DNA from: Dolichospermum sp. FACHB-1091
GTDB lineage: Bacteria; Cyanobacteriota; Cyanobacteriia; Cyanobacteriales; Nostocaceae
Length of the DNA: 64,000 nucleotides
Direction of reading: 5' to 3'
Assembly (NCBI RefSeq): GCF_014697585.1
Contig: NZ_JACJSB010000006.1
Coordinates: forward strand, 109,166-173,165
Below, one piece after another: positions 16,902 through 26,103 of this stretch. How positions within the stretch are numbered: position 1 is the first letter of the stretch; the number at the start of each line of letters is the position of its first letter. The position numbers and the translations under genes are program-made. The notes beneath the pieces were generated by a model. That model worked only from the letters and a program-made list of their open reading frames with translations. It did not search any database and was not told the origin of the DNA.

Positions 16902-18629
16902 ATGCTAGAACATGATGTAATTATTGTTGGTGGTGGTTTGGCTGGATGTCGGGCTGCGCTGGAAATCGCCCGCATTGACCCTAATTTAAAGGTAGCGGTA
17001 GTTGCTAAGACTCACCCCATTCGCTCTCATTCTGTGGCTGCTCAGGGTGGTATGGCTGCATCTTTGAAAAATGTTGATGATCAAGATTCTTGGGAAGCAC
17101 ACGCTTTTGATACTGTTAAGGGTTCTGATTATTTAGCAGATCAAGATGCGGTCGCAATTTTAACCCAAGAAGCTCCAGATGTGGTGATTGATTTAGAACA
17201 TCTAGGGGTGTTGTTCTCTCGTTTACCTGATGGTCGTATTGCTCAACGGGCTTTTGGTGGCCATTCCCATAACCGTACTTGTTACGCTGCTGATAAAACC
17301 GGTCATGCGATTCTACATGAATTGGTAAATAATTTACGCCGTTATGGTGTCCAAATTTATGAAGAATGGTATGTAATGCGTCTGATTTTAGAGGACGGCC
17401 AGGCTAAGGGTGTGGTCATGTTTCATCTTGTGGATGGAGATGTTCAGGTACTACGAGCAAAGGCTGTGATGTTCGCTACAGGTGGCTATGGTCGCGTTTA
17501 TAATACGACTTCTAATGATTATGCCTCCACTGGTGACGGTTTGGCAATGACCGCGATCGCTGGTTTACCTCTACAAGATATGGAATTTGTCCAATTTCAT
17601 CCCACTGGGTTGTATCCGGTGGGGGTGTTGATTTCCGAGGCTGTCAGGGGTGAAGGAGCTTATTTAATTAACGCTCAAGGTGATCGGTTTATGGCTAATT
17701 ACGCCCCCAGTCGCATGGAATTAGCCCCTCGTGATATTACCTCACGGGCGATCGCTTATGAAATCCGTGCTGGTCGTGGTGTAAATACTGATGGTAGTCC
17801 CGGTGGTGCTTTTGTTTACCTGGATTTACGCCATCTGGGTCGGGAAAAAATTATGAGTCGTGTTCCTTTTTGTTGGGAAGAAGCCCATCGTTTGGTCGGT
17901 GTGGACGCTGTAACTCAACCTATGCCGGTACGTCCCACGATTCACTATTGTATGGGTGGTATTCCTGTGAATACTGATGGTCAAGTCCGTCATAGTGCTG
18001 ATGGTTTTGTTGAAGGCTTTTTTGCCGCAGGTGAGACAGCTTGTGTCTCTGTTCACGGTGCTAATCGTCTCGGTAGTAACTCTTTATTAGAATGTGTAGT
18101 TTATGGCAAAAGAACCGGAGCAGCGATCGCTAATTATGTTCAAAATCGTCAATTACCATCAGTAGATGAAGCACGGTACATCAGGGAATCCCAGCAACAA
18201 ATTCAAGCTTTAATAGCACAACCTGGACAATATCGAATTAATCAAATTCGTCAATCTTTTCAAGATAATATGACTGAATATTGCGGCGTTTTTCGCACCG
18301 CAGAATTAATGGGTCAGGGTTTGGAAAAAATAGCCGAATTACAACAGCAATATTCACAAATATACTTAGATGACAAGGGAAAAAGCTGGAATACAGAATT
18401 AGTTGAAGCCTTGGAACTACACAGTTTAATGGTGGTAGGACAAACCATTTTAGCGTCGGCCTTAAATCGTCAAGAAAGTCGTGGCGCTCATTTCCGAGAG
18501 GACTTTTCTCAAAGGGATGATGTCAACTTTCTTAAACATACAATGGCTTATTATTCATCAACAGGTATTGATATTCAATACCGTCCAGTCACAATCACTA
18601 TGTTTGCACCAAAAGAACGAAAATATTAA
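16902..18629 (+). CDS. sdhA: Succinate dehydrogenase/fumarate reductase flavoprotein subunit
   Basis: 575 aa. It oxidises succinate to fumarate and feeds electrons to the quinone pool at the thylakoid or cytoplasmic membrane. Seen in the sequence are the FAD dinucleotide-binding motif HDVIIVGGGLAGCRAALE at the N-terminus, HSVAAQGGMAAS (site of covalent FAD attachment is the His before S in the SDH family), FGGHSHNRTCYAADKTGHAI, DMEFVQFHPTGL, and HGANRLGSNSLLECVVYGKR with its catalytic Arg/His surroundings. The ATG at 16902 is preferred over a TTG 6 bases earlier. The length is typical of cyanobacterial SdhA. No sdhB or sdhC gene is adjacent; in cyanobacteria these genes are usually scattered. 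Confidence 0.93.
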   Translation: MLEHDVIIVGGGLAGCRAALEIARIDPNLKVAVVAKTHPIRSHSVAAQGGMAASLKNVDDQDSWEAHAFDTVKGSDYLADQDAVAILTQEAPDVVIDLEHLGVLFSRLPDGRIAQRAFGGHSHNRTCYAADKTGHAILHELVNNLRRYGVQIYEEWYVMRLILEDGQAKGVVMFHLVDGDVQVLRAKAVMFATGGYGRVYNTTSNDYASTGDGLAMTAIAGLPLQDMEFVQFHPTGLYPVGVLISEAVRGEGAYLINAQGDRFMANYAPSRMELAPRDITSRAIAYEIRAGRGVNTDGSPGGAFVYLDLRHLGREKIMSRVPFCWEEAHRLVGVDAVTQPMPVRPTIHYCMGGIPVNTDGQVRHSADGFVEGFFAAGETACVSVHGANRLGSNSLLECVVYGKRTGAAIANYVQNRQLPSVDEARYIRESQQQIQALIAQPGQYRINQIRQSFQDNMTEYCGVFRTAELMGQGLEKIAELQQQYSQIYLDDKGKSWNTELVEALELHSLMVVGQTILASALNRQESRGAHFREDFSQRDDVNFLKHTMAYYSSTGIDIQYRPVTITMFAPKERKY

Positions 18630-18723
18630 TTAAATCAAAGTTATCATTCATCTGTTTAGTATGATAATTGATAATTTGCTGGTGCGAAAACATATTTTGC
18701 TTGCTTGTTACTTATTAATGCTA

Positions 18724-18744
18724 ACACCCAATAACTATGGGTGT
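18724..18744. terminator. Hairpin downstream of sdhA, possible terminator
   Basis: ACACCCA and TGGGTGT pair perfectly across a 7-base loop, about 95 bases after the sdhA stop. A clear T-run is missing, so its role as terminator is uncertain. Confidence 0.35.
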
Positions 18745-18915
18745 AGCATATTATTATATTTATAAGCGTAGAAAAAAGCTGTTTGATAAATAGTTAAAGC
18801 TCTTAGGAAATCCTAAAATGATAAAACTAACTAATTTACACCCAGCAATTAACTTTTACAAGTATATCTTTAGCTTATAACATCTCAAGCAAATTTTGTA
18901 GCCACCGAAATATGT

Positions 18916-19095
18916 TTATCTAAAACGTCGGTTACGTCTAATAGCAACTGCTTTACGTTTGCGCTTTTCTAATGGTGTTTCAAAGTGCCGTCGAGATTTT
19001 ACATCAGCTAGTATACCAGCTTGAGCAACTTGGCGTTTAAAACGACGCAAAGCTGAATCTATGCTTTCATTTTGTCCTAAAAGCACCTGAGTCAT
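18916..19095 (-). CDS. rpsU: 30S ribosomal protein S21
   Basis: 59 aa. S21 is a basic protein of the small subunit, near the anti-Shine-Dalgarno region of 16S rRNA. The protein reads [20 protein letters not shown], then [20 protein letters not shown] and a terminal run of Lys/Arg ([16 protein letters not shown]), which is typical. I place the start at the ATG at 19095, 21 codons into the longer open frame, because S21 proteins begin with this segment and because an AAGGATAGG purine-rich site lies just upstream. Cyanobacteria often have two copies. Confidence 0.93.
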   Translation of the reverse strand: MTQVLLGQNESIDSALRRFKRQVAQAGILADVKSRRHFETPLEKRKRKAVAIRRNRRFR

Positions 19096-19196
19096 TCTTA
19101 TCCTATCCTTAATTGATTGATGATTTCCATGTTGAAAATTTTCATTCTCAAAAAGCATTTTATCAAAAACTTGATTAGAAATAAACTCTTCACAAG

Positions 19197-20510
19197 TTAC
19201 TTAGGTTTGGGTTGAAAATTCGGCAATTCTACGGATGCTAAAGATTTCCGTCCCTTGGGTGGTCGTTGGGGATAAATCAACGGTGAAGGTGATTTATTTT
19301 CAGATGTATTGTTATCCAGTGACTCCGAATTCAGGGGGTGATTCGGTAAGTTTGACACTGTATCAGGTGGAACATCTAACCAATAATCTTCAATTTCCAC
19401 CTGTGTAGAAGTGATTGGTAATTCCTGTGCTGGTGATATTAGAAATCTTTCCTTTACGTTATTTTTCGTGTCATCATGGGTATTAATTTCTAACTCCACA
19501 TCCTGTTTAATTTTTATTTCTGTTTGTTCATTATTTTCCAGAGTAAATACCAGATTTTCCCAAATAAACTTATCATCTTGATGAGTATGATTAATATTTA
19601 CCTCTCTTGCTGTTGCTTGTGGAATTACTTCAGGTAATGGAGTAGTAAAAAACTGCTGGGAGATCTCATCCTGTGGCAGATTTTCGGGTAATATTTGAGA
19701 AGTAGCGACAGCTTCTATTTTATCCATTATTGGCTGGGAGATTAAGGGTTCTTGCTCGTGGGTATAGTGATCAGAAATAGTTGTTGTCGGTGGAATACAG
19801 GGATTGTGTATAGAATTGCTCAGAGAATCTGTAACTCCAGACCAAGGTTGAATAGGTTGAGCATTGGGAAACAAAGATCGAGCTTTTCTAGAGAATCTCG
19901 TTTGTTTATGAGTGATATCATGGGGATGGTGAATATGATCTTCTAAATTATCATTATTGGAAATTGGTGAATCTAGACATTTTTCCAGAGCCGACTTAAA
20001 TTGTAAAGTCTGTCGTTGTTGACGCATAAGTCTAGTCCGTAACTCACGACAAGTATTTTCCGAGTGTAGTAATTGTTGGGACTCTTGACTATAATTAGTT
20101 TGTAGTAGGGAGCATTCCCGTTCCAAATGAGCTAAACGTTGTTGGCTAATTTGCAAATGGGATTTATAAGTTTCTATACATAATTCTTGTTGTTGAATTG
20201 TTTGTACAGATGTTTCTAACTGTTGATATAGAGATTGAATTTGATCTTGAGTAGCGGAAAGTTCTTGGGTTTGTTGGTTAAACATAGACTCACTAATCCT
20301 GGAGCGTGTTTTTTGCCACTGCAAAATTTTTTCGGCTTCAGCTAATTCGGTTTTTAATTGCTCTACTTGAGCATATAAATCATTATTAGCTGTACGTAAT
20401 TCTGTGTTTAACTTTAGTAGCTGCTGAAATTCTAAATTCACCTGTACTTGTTGATCAATGTCAGATTCTGCAATCAAGTCCTGTTGTTTACGATCTTCCG
20501 ATTTTTCCAT
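19197..20510 (-). CDS. Coiled-coil protein of unknown function
   Basis: 437 aa. Residues about 20-180 are strongly helical with heptads rich in Gln, Glu and Leu ([40 protein letters not shown], and further [20 protein letters not shown]). The rest is acidic, Pro/Ser/Thr-rich and probably unstructured. The last about 20 residues are basic with Pro ([20 protein letters not shown]). No enzymatic motif, signal peptide or membrane segment is visible. It stands about 100 bases upstream of rpsU on the same strand, but this does not point to a translation role. Similar proteins are common in filamentous cyanobacteria, so I keep it as a scaffold-like hypothetical. Confidence 0.7.
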   Translation of the reverse strand: MEKSEDRKQQDLIAESDIDQQVQVNLEFQQLLKLNTELRTANNDLYAQVEQLKTELAEAEKILQWQKTRSRISESMFNQQTQELSATQDQIQSLYQQLETSVQTIQQQELCIETYKSHLQISQQRLAHLERECSLLQTNYSQESQQLLHSENTCRELRTRLMRQQRQTLQFKSALEKCLDSPISNNDNLEDHIHHPHDITHKQTRFSRKARSLFPNAQPIQPWSGVTDSLSNSIHNPCIPPTTTISDHYTHEQEPLISQPIMDKIEAVATSQILPENLPQDEISQQFFTTPLPEVIPQATAREVNINHTHQDDKFIWENLVFTLENNEQTEIKIKQDVELEINTHDDTKNNVKERFLISPAQELPITSTQVEIEDYWLDVPPDTVSNLPNHPLNSESLDNNTSENKSPSPLIYPQRPPKGRKSLASVELPNFQPKPK

Positions 20511-20661
20511 AACTACGGTTTAATGTTGATTATCTGTAGTTGGCTGATAGCATCCTCTTAGCCCTATGATAGATAAATTTGTCACGGACATAAGCGATAT
20601 AATTTACTTACACAAACAAAAATTGACAGTTGATAATTGTTAATTATTGATTGTCAATCAA

Positions 20662-22161
20662 TTAAGGTAGCCAATGGGGATAAAAACCGACGAGAGGTAA
20701 TTGTTCTGGTTTAATATCAATGTTAGTATTATCAGGGATGGGTAGCAAGGGCATTAACCAAAGAGTACTACTAGCAATCGGTTCACCATCCTCAGTTTTT
20801 AAGGTATTTGCGGGTAATGGTGTAGTATTATTGTTGATGGGAATTACTTGGTCAAATAATAAGCCTAAACCATCAGGTGCTAAACTGGTTTGCACATTGC
20901 GTTGAGCAGCAGGTAACAGTAGTAGTGGTTTTTGCATTCCTGTTTTCAAATCAATGGCCAGTAAATAAGGCTGTTCCAGATATTGTTCCTGAGAAATAAG
21001 TTGTGTCAGTAAGCAGTAAAGAGTGGGGGACGCAGGATCAAACTGACAACTAAGAATAGAGCCTTTAGTCTTTAATAATTGCTTTTGTACACCTTGATTC
21101 GTAACCAAAAACAAATCCCGCGTATAATCGGTATTGAATTTAACCATCGCTGCCTGGGAGCCGTCTTTAGAAAAGGCTTGTACTAAGCCAAATTGGGGAA
21201 GAAAATCTAGGGGTTTGTTGCTATTACCGTCTAAAGAAACAATTGCTGTTCCCTGACCTTGGGAAACTGCTACGGCTTTGCTGTCCGGTGTAATCAAAAA
21301 ATCCCCACCCGGTTGCCCTTGTAAACGTTTTGCAATGGGTTTTTCTGAATAAATATCATTGCTAGTAGGTAAGTACCAGAGAGCGAAATCACCAGGGTGA
21401 TCCCGTTTACCTCTTTGAATAACAATAGTTTCTCCATCTGCTGAAAGGTCAAATTTTAGATTTTGATATTCTTTGTTATCCAAAATTAAGTCAACTTTCC
21501 CTGCTGCTTTTTTCCTAGTACCAACCTGACTAGAAATACCCGTAGTAACAGTATAAATCTGGGCTGAAAGAAGGTCGGGATTTTGAGAAGAACGAGCAGA
21601 AAATACAATTTTTTCACCATTAGGGAACGGCTCAAAATCCATAACAATTAAGTCTTTAGGGGTAAGAACCTTTTTTTGTTCTTTGGTCAAATTATAAAGT
21701 ACCAACTGCCCTGGAAATTCCTGATTAGTTCCAATATAAAGGATAACGCGATCGCGGGTGGTAAAACTACCATTAAAAGGCTGCATGACCCGGTTTTTTC
21801 CTTCTGCTTGGGAATATTTGTCTCTACCTTTTTCTAATTTAACTTGGTAAGTTGTGCCATAGGGGGCTGGTGTGAGCAGTGTATACACCATTCTTCTTCC
21901 CGCCCAACTAATTTTACCAGCCAAAGGTGGATCTATTTTCAGATTTCCCTCCACACTTTTGATATCCATAGGGCGACTAAAATTCAGAGAAAATGAAATA
22001 TCATCCGCTCCAATTTGTTGTTTTTCCCAGGTAAAATTGCGGACAACAGGTTTGACAACATCACCTTTCCAGATGATTAACCCTATGAGCATACTTAATA
22101 ATAGCATCAGGGCGATCGCAATTCCATCTAATGGTTGAATAAATTTATAAGATCTGCTCAT
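20662..22161 (-). CDS. Membrane-anchored protein with Ig-like domain and beta-propeller-like repeats
   Basis: 499 aa. Residues about 12-31 (LDGIAIALMLLLSMLIGLII) are a membrane anchor or uncleaved signal. They are followed by an SbsA-type Ig-like domain (DDISFSLNFSRPMDIKSVEG ... PAPYGTTYQVKLEKG). From about 140 on, repeated blades of the kind MDFEPFPNGEKIVFSAR, FDLSADGETIVIQRGKR, ITPDSKAVAVSQGQG and SKDGSQAAMVKF resemble TolB/WD-like propeller blades. It would face the periplasm or lumen. No catalytic motif is seen. Its upstream region is a striking tandem repeat (22168-22291) that begins a few bases before the start codon, so expression may be affected by repeat number. Confidence 0.7.
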   Translation of the reverse strand: MSRSYKFIQPLDGIAIALMLLLSMLIGLIIWKGDVVKPVVRNFTWEKQQIGADDISFSLNFSRPMDIKSVEGNLKIDPPLAGKISWAGRRMVYTLLTPAPYGTTYQVKLEKGRDKYSQAEGKNRVMQPFNGSFTTRDRVILYIGTNQEFPGQLVLYNLTKEQKKVLTPKDLIVMDFEPFPNGEKIVFSARSSQNPDLLSAQIYTVTTGISSQVGTRKKAAGKVDLILDNKEYQNLKFDLSADGETIVIQRGKRDHPGDFALWYLPTSNDIYSEKPIAKRLQGQPGGDFLITPDSKAVAVSQGQGTAIVSLDGNSNKPLDFLPQFGLVQAFSKDGSQAAMVKFNTDYTRDLFLVTNQGVQKQLLKTKGSILSCQFDPASPTLYCLLTQLISQEQYLEQPYLLAIDLKTGMQKPLLLLPAAQRNVQTSLAPDGLGLLFDQVIPINNNTTPLPANTLKTEDGEPIASSTLWLMPLLPIPDNTNIDIKPEQLPLVGFYPHWLP

Positions 22162-22167
22162 CTAACA

Positions 22168-22291
22168 ATTTTGGATTTTGGATTTTAGATTTTGGATTTT
22201 AGATTTTGGATTTTAGATTTTGGATTTTAGATTTTGGATTTTAGATTTTGGATTTTAGATTTTGGATTTTAGATTTTGGATTTTAGATTTT
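22168..22291. repeat. 14-bp tandem repeat (ATTTTGGATTTTAG), about nine units
   Basis: The unit ATTTTGGATTTTAG is repeated head to tail, nearly perfectly, for about 125 bases. It lies directly upstream of the start of the gene at 20662-22161. It is not a CRISPR array: there are no spacers. Confidence 0.9.
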
Positions 22292-22357
22292 AGGACGACT
22301 ATATGATTGTGGATTTAAGAAGCACAAGCAAAAGTTACAATCATCATCTACTCCTGA

Positions 22358-23125
22358 TTAATAACTGTAAGGATTTTGAGGTTGGGGAATTTTTTTCAGA
22401 GAATTGGCCGCAATAGTTAATTGACGTTTCTCCCCAATAGTTTGAGTCGTCATTTGTCCTTCCACTTCTAACCATGTATCAGGTGGATATTGTTGACGAG
22501 ACGAACTTGGTAACTGTACTGGTAATCCTACTGGATAAGCATCAGCCGCACAACAAGTGAGGATAAATCGGGCTAAAAATATATATTCTTGACTAACATT
22601 AGGTTGGTGAATCACAAATCCCTGCACCTTTACCTTTTGTCCCGTATATGCGTCCGGTTCAGGATATACATTTAGTGTTCTTACCCAGTCTACCAGCGAT
22701 CGCTCCTCTGGACGAACCTGAGCGCGAAAAGCTTGGGGTTGAACACGAGTCGCACCAATTAATTCTGTCACACCTCGGTCTAAAGCCGTTTGACTAGCAA
22801 GAGCACGGGGTGTAATGATTAACCCTAAAATTGCGGCTGTTAATAACAGGAAACTACCCCAACCAGGAGGAAATACATTAATGTGCAAAGCATTAGCCTT
22901 ATCAGCTTGGCGGCGGTGTTTCCACAGTTGTAAACCTTTAAAAAAACCAACAATTAACAAACCTATACCACCGACAATAACTAACCAAAAGTAATCAGGG
23001 TGAATTAACAAATACAGTTTACCTGTTAGCCAGTATTTCAACATTAAAATACCCCAAGCTGTAATAGCGACCACATCTAACCAGGGTATGAATTTATTTG
23101 AGGCTTTGATTTGAGAATTTGACAT
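22358..23125 (-). CDS. TIGR03943-family permease subunit (YcgQ-like)
   Basis: 255 aa. The N-terminal half has hydrophobic segments at about 12-35, 42-66 and 90-108. The soluble C-terminal half shows GQKVKVQGFVIHQPNVSQEY, FILTCCAADAYPVGLPVQLP and WLEVEGQMTTQTIGEKRQLT. The Cys-Cys pair (residues near 190) and DAYP motif are characteristic of the TIGR03943/DUF1980 family. Its members are encoded together with DUF318 permeases, as here with the gene at 23299-24354 upstream on the same strand. The pair is thought to move metal ions or another small solute; substrate is not known. An inverted-repeat element sits between the two genes and may uncouple them. Confidence 0.85.
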   Translation of the reverse strand: MSNSQIKASNKFIPWLDVVAITAWGILMLKYWLTGKLYLLIHPDYFWLVIVGGIGLLIVGFFKGLQLWKHRRQADKANALHINVFPPGWGSFLLLTAAILGLIITPRALASQTALDRGVTELIGATRVQPQAFRAQVRPEERSLVDWVRTLNVYPEPDAYTGQKVKVQGFVIHQPNVSQEYIFLARFILTCCAADAYPVGLPVQLPSSSRQQYPPDTWLEVEGQMTTQTIGEKRQLTIAANSLKKIPQPQNPYSY

Positions 23126-23158
23126 TTTGTCAGTAATAGGTGAAGTGATAATACTTAA

Positions 23159-23291
23159 TTACTTACGCACAAATTACGGAATAATCAACCACATATCGAA
23201 ACCAGGGAAAGCCGCACCAACGCCTAGTAACCCTACTGATAGAAGCAGAAGACACCAAAGAAAAAAGCCCTTCTCCAGCTTGCGTAAGTCC
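23159..23291. mobile_element. Short inverted-repeat element between the two permease genes
   Basis: Ends read ACTTACGCAC and TGCGTAAGTC. The first about 30 bases (ACGCACAAATTACGGAATAA) closely match the element at 28930-29020 (ACGCACAAGTCACGGAATAA), so the two belong to one family; the interiors differ. Confidence 0.6.
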
Positions 23292-23298
23292 CATGATC

Positions 23299-24354
23299 TC
23301 AAATGACGTGCAAATTCATGAATAAAGTGAATAAAAGCGTCAATTGTCCAGCCAAGAAAAAAAGATAGATCAGAGCTTTCGGCTTAAAAATGGATAACAT
23401 TAAACCAACACTCTTAATATCAATCATCGGTCCGAACACCAAAAACGCCAATAACGACCCACTGGTAAAAGTAGAAGCAAAAGACAAAGCAAAGAAAGAA
23501 TCAACCGTAGAACATATTGATACAACTCCCGCTAATACTAGCATGGCTAAAATCGAGCTAACAGGACCTGCTCCCAGACTGAGAATGAGTTCACGGGGGG
23601 CTAAAACCTGAATAGCAGCAGCTATGGCACTACCTAATACCATAACTCCACCTAATTCCCGCAATTCTTGGACAATATTATCTAATACAGACTGGAGTTT
23701 CTCTGGTAAAGGTTTACTAAAGTTAGGAATTGCAGCCACTTCACTGTAATAATCATCTATGCGTTTTGGTTTTCCCGTTGTTCCACCCAGAATATAAGTT
23801 CCCGATTGCAATAAACTGGTTTTACTGGTTTGCAGTTGCAATTGGGATTGTCTTCCCCCGCGTGTTGCTTTTGCTTGAGTAGGGGGGTTAAATTTAAGGT
23901 AACGAGCCATACTTGGTTGCAAAAAGGGAATTAAGTCTGATTGAAAACTGAAAATAAAACCAATAATGGTAGCAATGGCTAGAGAAAATACCACTCTTAA
24001 CACTACTATTTCTGGTTGATCACGAAATGCAGTCCAAGTTGACCAGATCACAATTGGGTTAATCGTGGGTGCGGCTAATAAAAAGCCCATTGCCACCGGT
24101 GTAGGTACTCCCTGCATCAACAGTCTCCTGGCCACAGGTACATTACCGCACTCACAAACTGGAAACAAAAGACCCATTGTACTGCCGAATAAAGCCCCCA
24201 GCAGGGGATTTTTGGGCATTTTTTCGACCAATTTACTCTCATCAATAAAGAACAGTAGTACACTGGAAAAAAATACACCCAGTAGTAAAAAGGGCATGGC
24301 CTCAACTAGTAGACTGAGAAATAATGTAAAACCATTGTTCAGTTGATTCGTCAT
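23299..24354 (-). CDS. DUF318/ArsP-like permease (YraQ/YcgR family)
   Basis: 351 aa with about eight hydrophobic segments arranged in two halves, separated by a long cytoplasmic loop (about 165-225, with basic KATRGGRQSQLQLQ). Family motifs are LLGALFGSTMGLLFPVCECG in the first half (the CECGNVPVARR signature) and GPMIDIKSVGLMLSIF near the C-terminus. The N-terminus MTNQLNNGFTLFLSLLVEAM has no cleavable signal. Related proteins export arsenicals (ArsP) or are linked to metal homeostasis (YcgR); the Cys pair of CECG is the most suggestive residue. It precedes the TIGR03943 gene by 173 bases, so both probably act as one transporter. The substrate is not readable from sequence. Confidence 0.87.
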   Translation of the reverse strand: MTNQLNNGFTLFLSLLVEAMPFLLLGVFFSSVLLFFIDESKLVEKMPKNPLLGALFGSTMGLLFPVCECGNVPVARRLLMQGVPTPVAMGFLLAAPTINPIVIWSTWTAFRDQPEIVVLRVVFSLAIATIIGFIFSFQSDLIPFLQPSMARYLKFNPPTQAKATRGGRQSQLQLQTSKTSLLQSGTYILGGTTGKPKRIDDYYSEVAAIPNFSKPLPEKLQSVLDNIVQELRELGGVMVLGSAIAAAIQVLAPRELILSLGAGPVSSILAMLVLAGVVSICSTVDSFFALSFASTFTSGSLLAFLVFGPMIDIKSVGLMLSIFKPKALIYLFFLAGQLTLLFTLFMNLHVI

Positions 24355-24629
24355 TGCGTTGCAGTCAACAGCGGTTGGTGAGTTTTAGGGTTTTGTTTTG
24401 TCATATTATCCGATAGCTTGGCATCTGCCTACGGTAGTTATTCCCAAGGGAGGGGATCATTAATTAAGCTGCTAGAGCTAAACCTCATGATCGTGAGGAA
24501 ATTATAGCAATTCTCAGTAAGTACCTAAGAAAAATTAATTCAACATTTTGGCAACACAAATCTCCGTTTTTTTGTCTGTTCCCTAGTCTGTGTTCCCCAG
24601 CCCCTGTTCCCTCTTTCCTATTCCCTCTT

Positions 24630-25952
24630 CTAAATACCCAGTCGTTGATAAACTTGTTCTAAATGCTGGAGATGATGTTGCGGATCAAAACAAGCTTCTA
24701 TCTCAGCAGTTGACAAGTTTTTAATGACGCGCGGATCTTTGGTAATTAAATCACGGAAGTTCCCTTCTGGTTTGTTCCAAGCGGTGTGGGCGCTTTCCTG
24801 AACTATGGAGTATGCTTCTTCGCGGTTCAGTCCTTTGTCAATTAAAGTTAATAATACTCTTTGACTAAATACTACTCCACCATAACAGTTGAGATTCCGT
24901 GCCATGTTTTCAGGATAGACCAGGAGGTTATTCACCAGGTTAGTGATTTCGTGTAGCATGAAATGGGTTAAAATGCAAGCATCTGGTAAAATTACCCGTT
25001 CTACAGAACTGTGGGAAATATCCCGTTCATGCCATAAAGCGACGTTTTCTAAAGCTGCACCGGCATAACTCCTGACCAGTCGTGCCATTCCTGTTAACCG
25101 TTCAGAACGGATAGGATTACGCTTGTGTGGCATAGCACTAGAACCCTTTTGTCCCTTGGCAAAAAATTCCTCAACCTCTAAAACGTCTGTTTTTTGCAGG
25201 TTACGAATTTCTACAGCAAACCGTTCTATAGAGGCAGCAAGTAGCGCTAATTGTTGCACAAAGTCAGCATGAAGATCACGGGAAATTACTTGTGTAGAAG
25301 CAGTATCAGGTTTAAGTCCGAGTTTTTCACAAGCGATCGCTTCCACACGGGGTTCTATATTAGCATAAGTTCCCACTGCACCAGATATTTTCCCGACCGC
25401 GATGGTTTTCTTGAGAATTTGCAGCCGTTCTTGGTGTCGTAATACTTCCGCTAACCAGCCAGCTAACTTAAAACCAAAGGTAATTGGTTCAGCGTGGATA
25501 CCATGCGATCGCCCAATCATCACCGTATACCGATGGGTTGTAGCTTTTTTGCGAATTGCTGCAATTACATCTTCTAATCGTTTTAACAACAAGTCCAGAC
25601 TAGCCACTAATTGTAAAGCTAAAGCAGTATCTAATACATCTGAACTGGTTAGACCTAGATGAATATACCGACCAGCATCACCTACATATTCATTAACATT
25701 TGTCAAGAAGGCAATAACATCATGACGAACTTCCGCTTCAATTTCTAGCACCCGTTTGGGGTCAAAATTCGCCTTAGCCTTAATTTCCTCCACTGCTGCT
25801 GCTGGAATATAACCCAGTTCTGCCTGTGCTTCGCATACCGCGATTTCTACATCTAGCCAGGTTTTCAGCTTATAGGTTTCACTCCACAGATTGCCCATGT
25901 CCGGCAAAGTATAACGCTCAATCACATTTACAGGATCTAATACAACTGTCAT
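24630..25952 (-). CDS. purB: Adenylosuccinate lyase
   Basis: 440 aa from the ATG at 25952; a GTG nine codons later (giving VIERYTLPDMGNLW) would yield the 431 aa usual in cyanobacteria, so the true start is open. It cleaves SAICAR and adenylosuccinate, releasing fumarate, in purine synthesis. Signature motifs are TSSDVLDTALALQL (substrate binding), GRSHGIHAEPITFGFKLAGW with the catalytic His, and the fumarase-superfamily signature GSSAMPHKRNPIRSERL with its catalytic Ser loop. It is divergent from the nucleotidyltransferase gene at 26104, with about 150 bases between them holding both promoters. Confidence 0.95.
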   Translation of the reverse strand: MTVVLDPVNVIERYTLPDMGNLWSETYKLKTWLDVEIAVCEAQAELGYIPAAAVEEIKAKANFDPKRVLEIEAEVRHDVIAFLTNVNEYVGDAGRYIHLGLTSSDVLDTALALQLVASLDLLLKRLEDVIAAIRKKATTHRYTVMIGRSHGIHAEPITFGFKLAGWLAEVLRHQERLQILKKTIAVGKISGAVGTYANIEPRVEAIACEKLGLKPDTASTQVISRDLHADFVQQLALLAASIERFAVEIRNLQKTDVLEVEEFFAKGQKGSSAMPHKRNPIRSERLTGMARLVRSYAGAALENVALWHERDISHSSVERVILPDACILTHFMLHEITNLVNNLLVYPENMARNLNCYGGVVFSQRVLLTLIDKGLNREEAYSIVQESAHTAWNKPEGNFRDLITKDPRVIKNLSTAEIEACFDPQHHLQHLEQVYQRLGI

Positions 25953-26103
25953 ATTTTACATTGTAAATTACCGCTTGTGGAAAATAGCCAAGAGAGAAGA
26001 ATTTTGATCAGATGTTTCTTGGGGAAGTTCCTTAAATCTCAATATCTGTATGAGACTAAAGGAAGAAAAACATCTTGATTTTTATTCAAGTCTAGGAGTA
26101 TTT

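Noticed and set aside
22168..22291. CRISPR array
   Set aside because: Contiguous 14-bp units without spacers, and no cas genes in the window.
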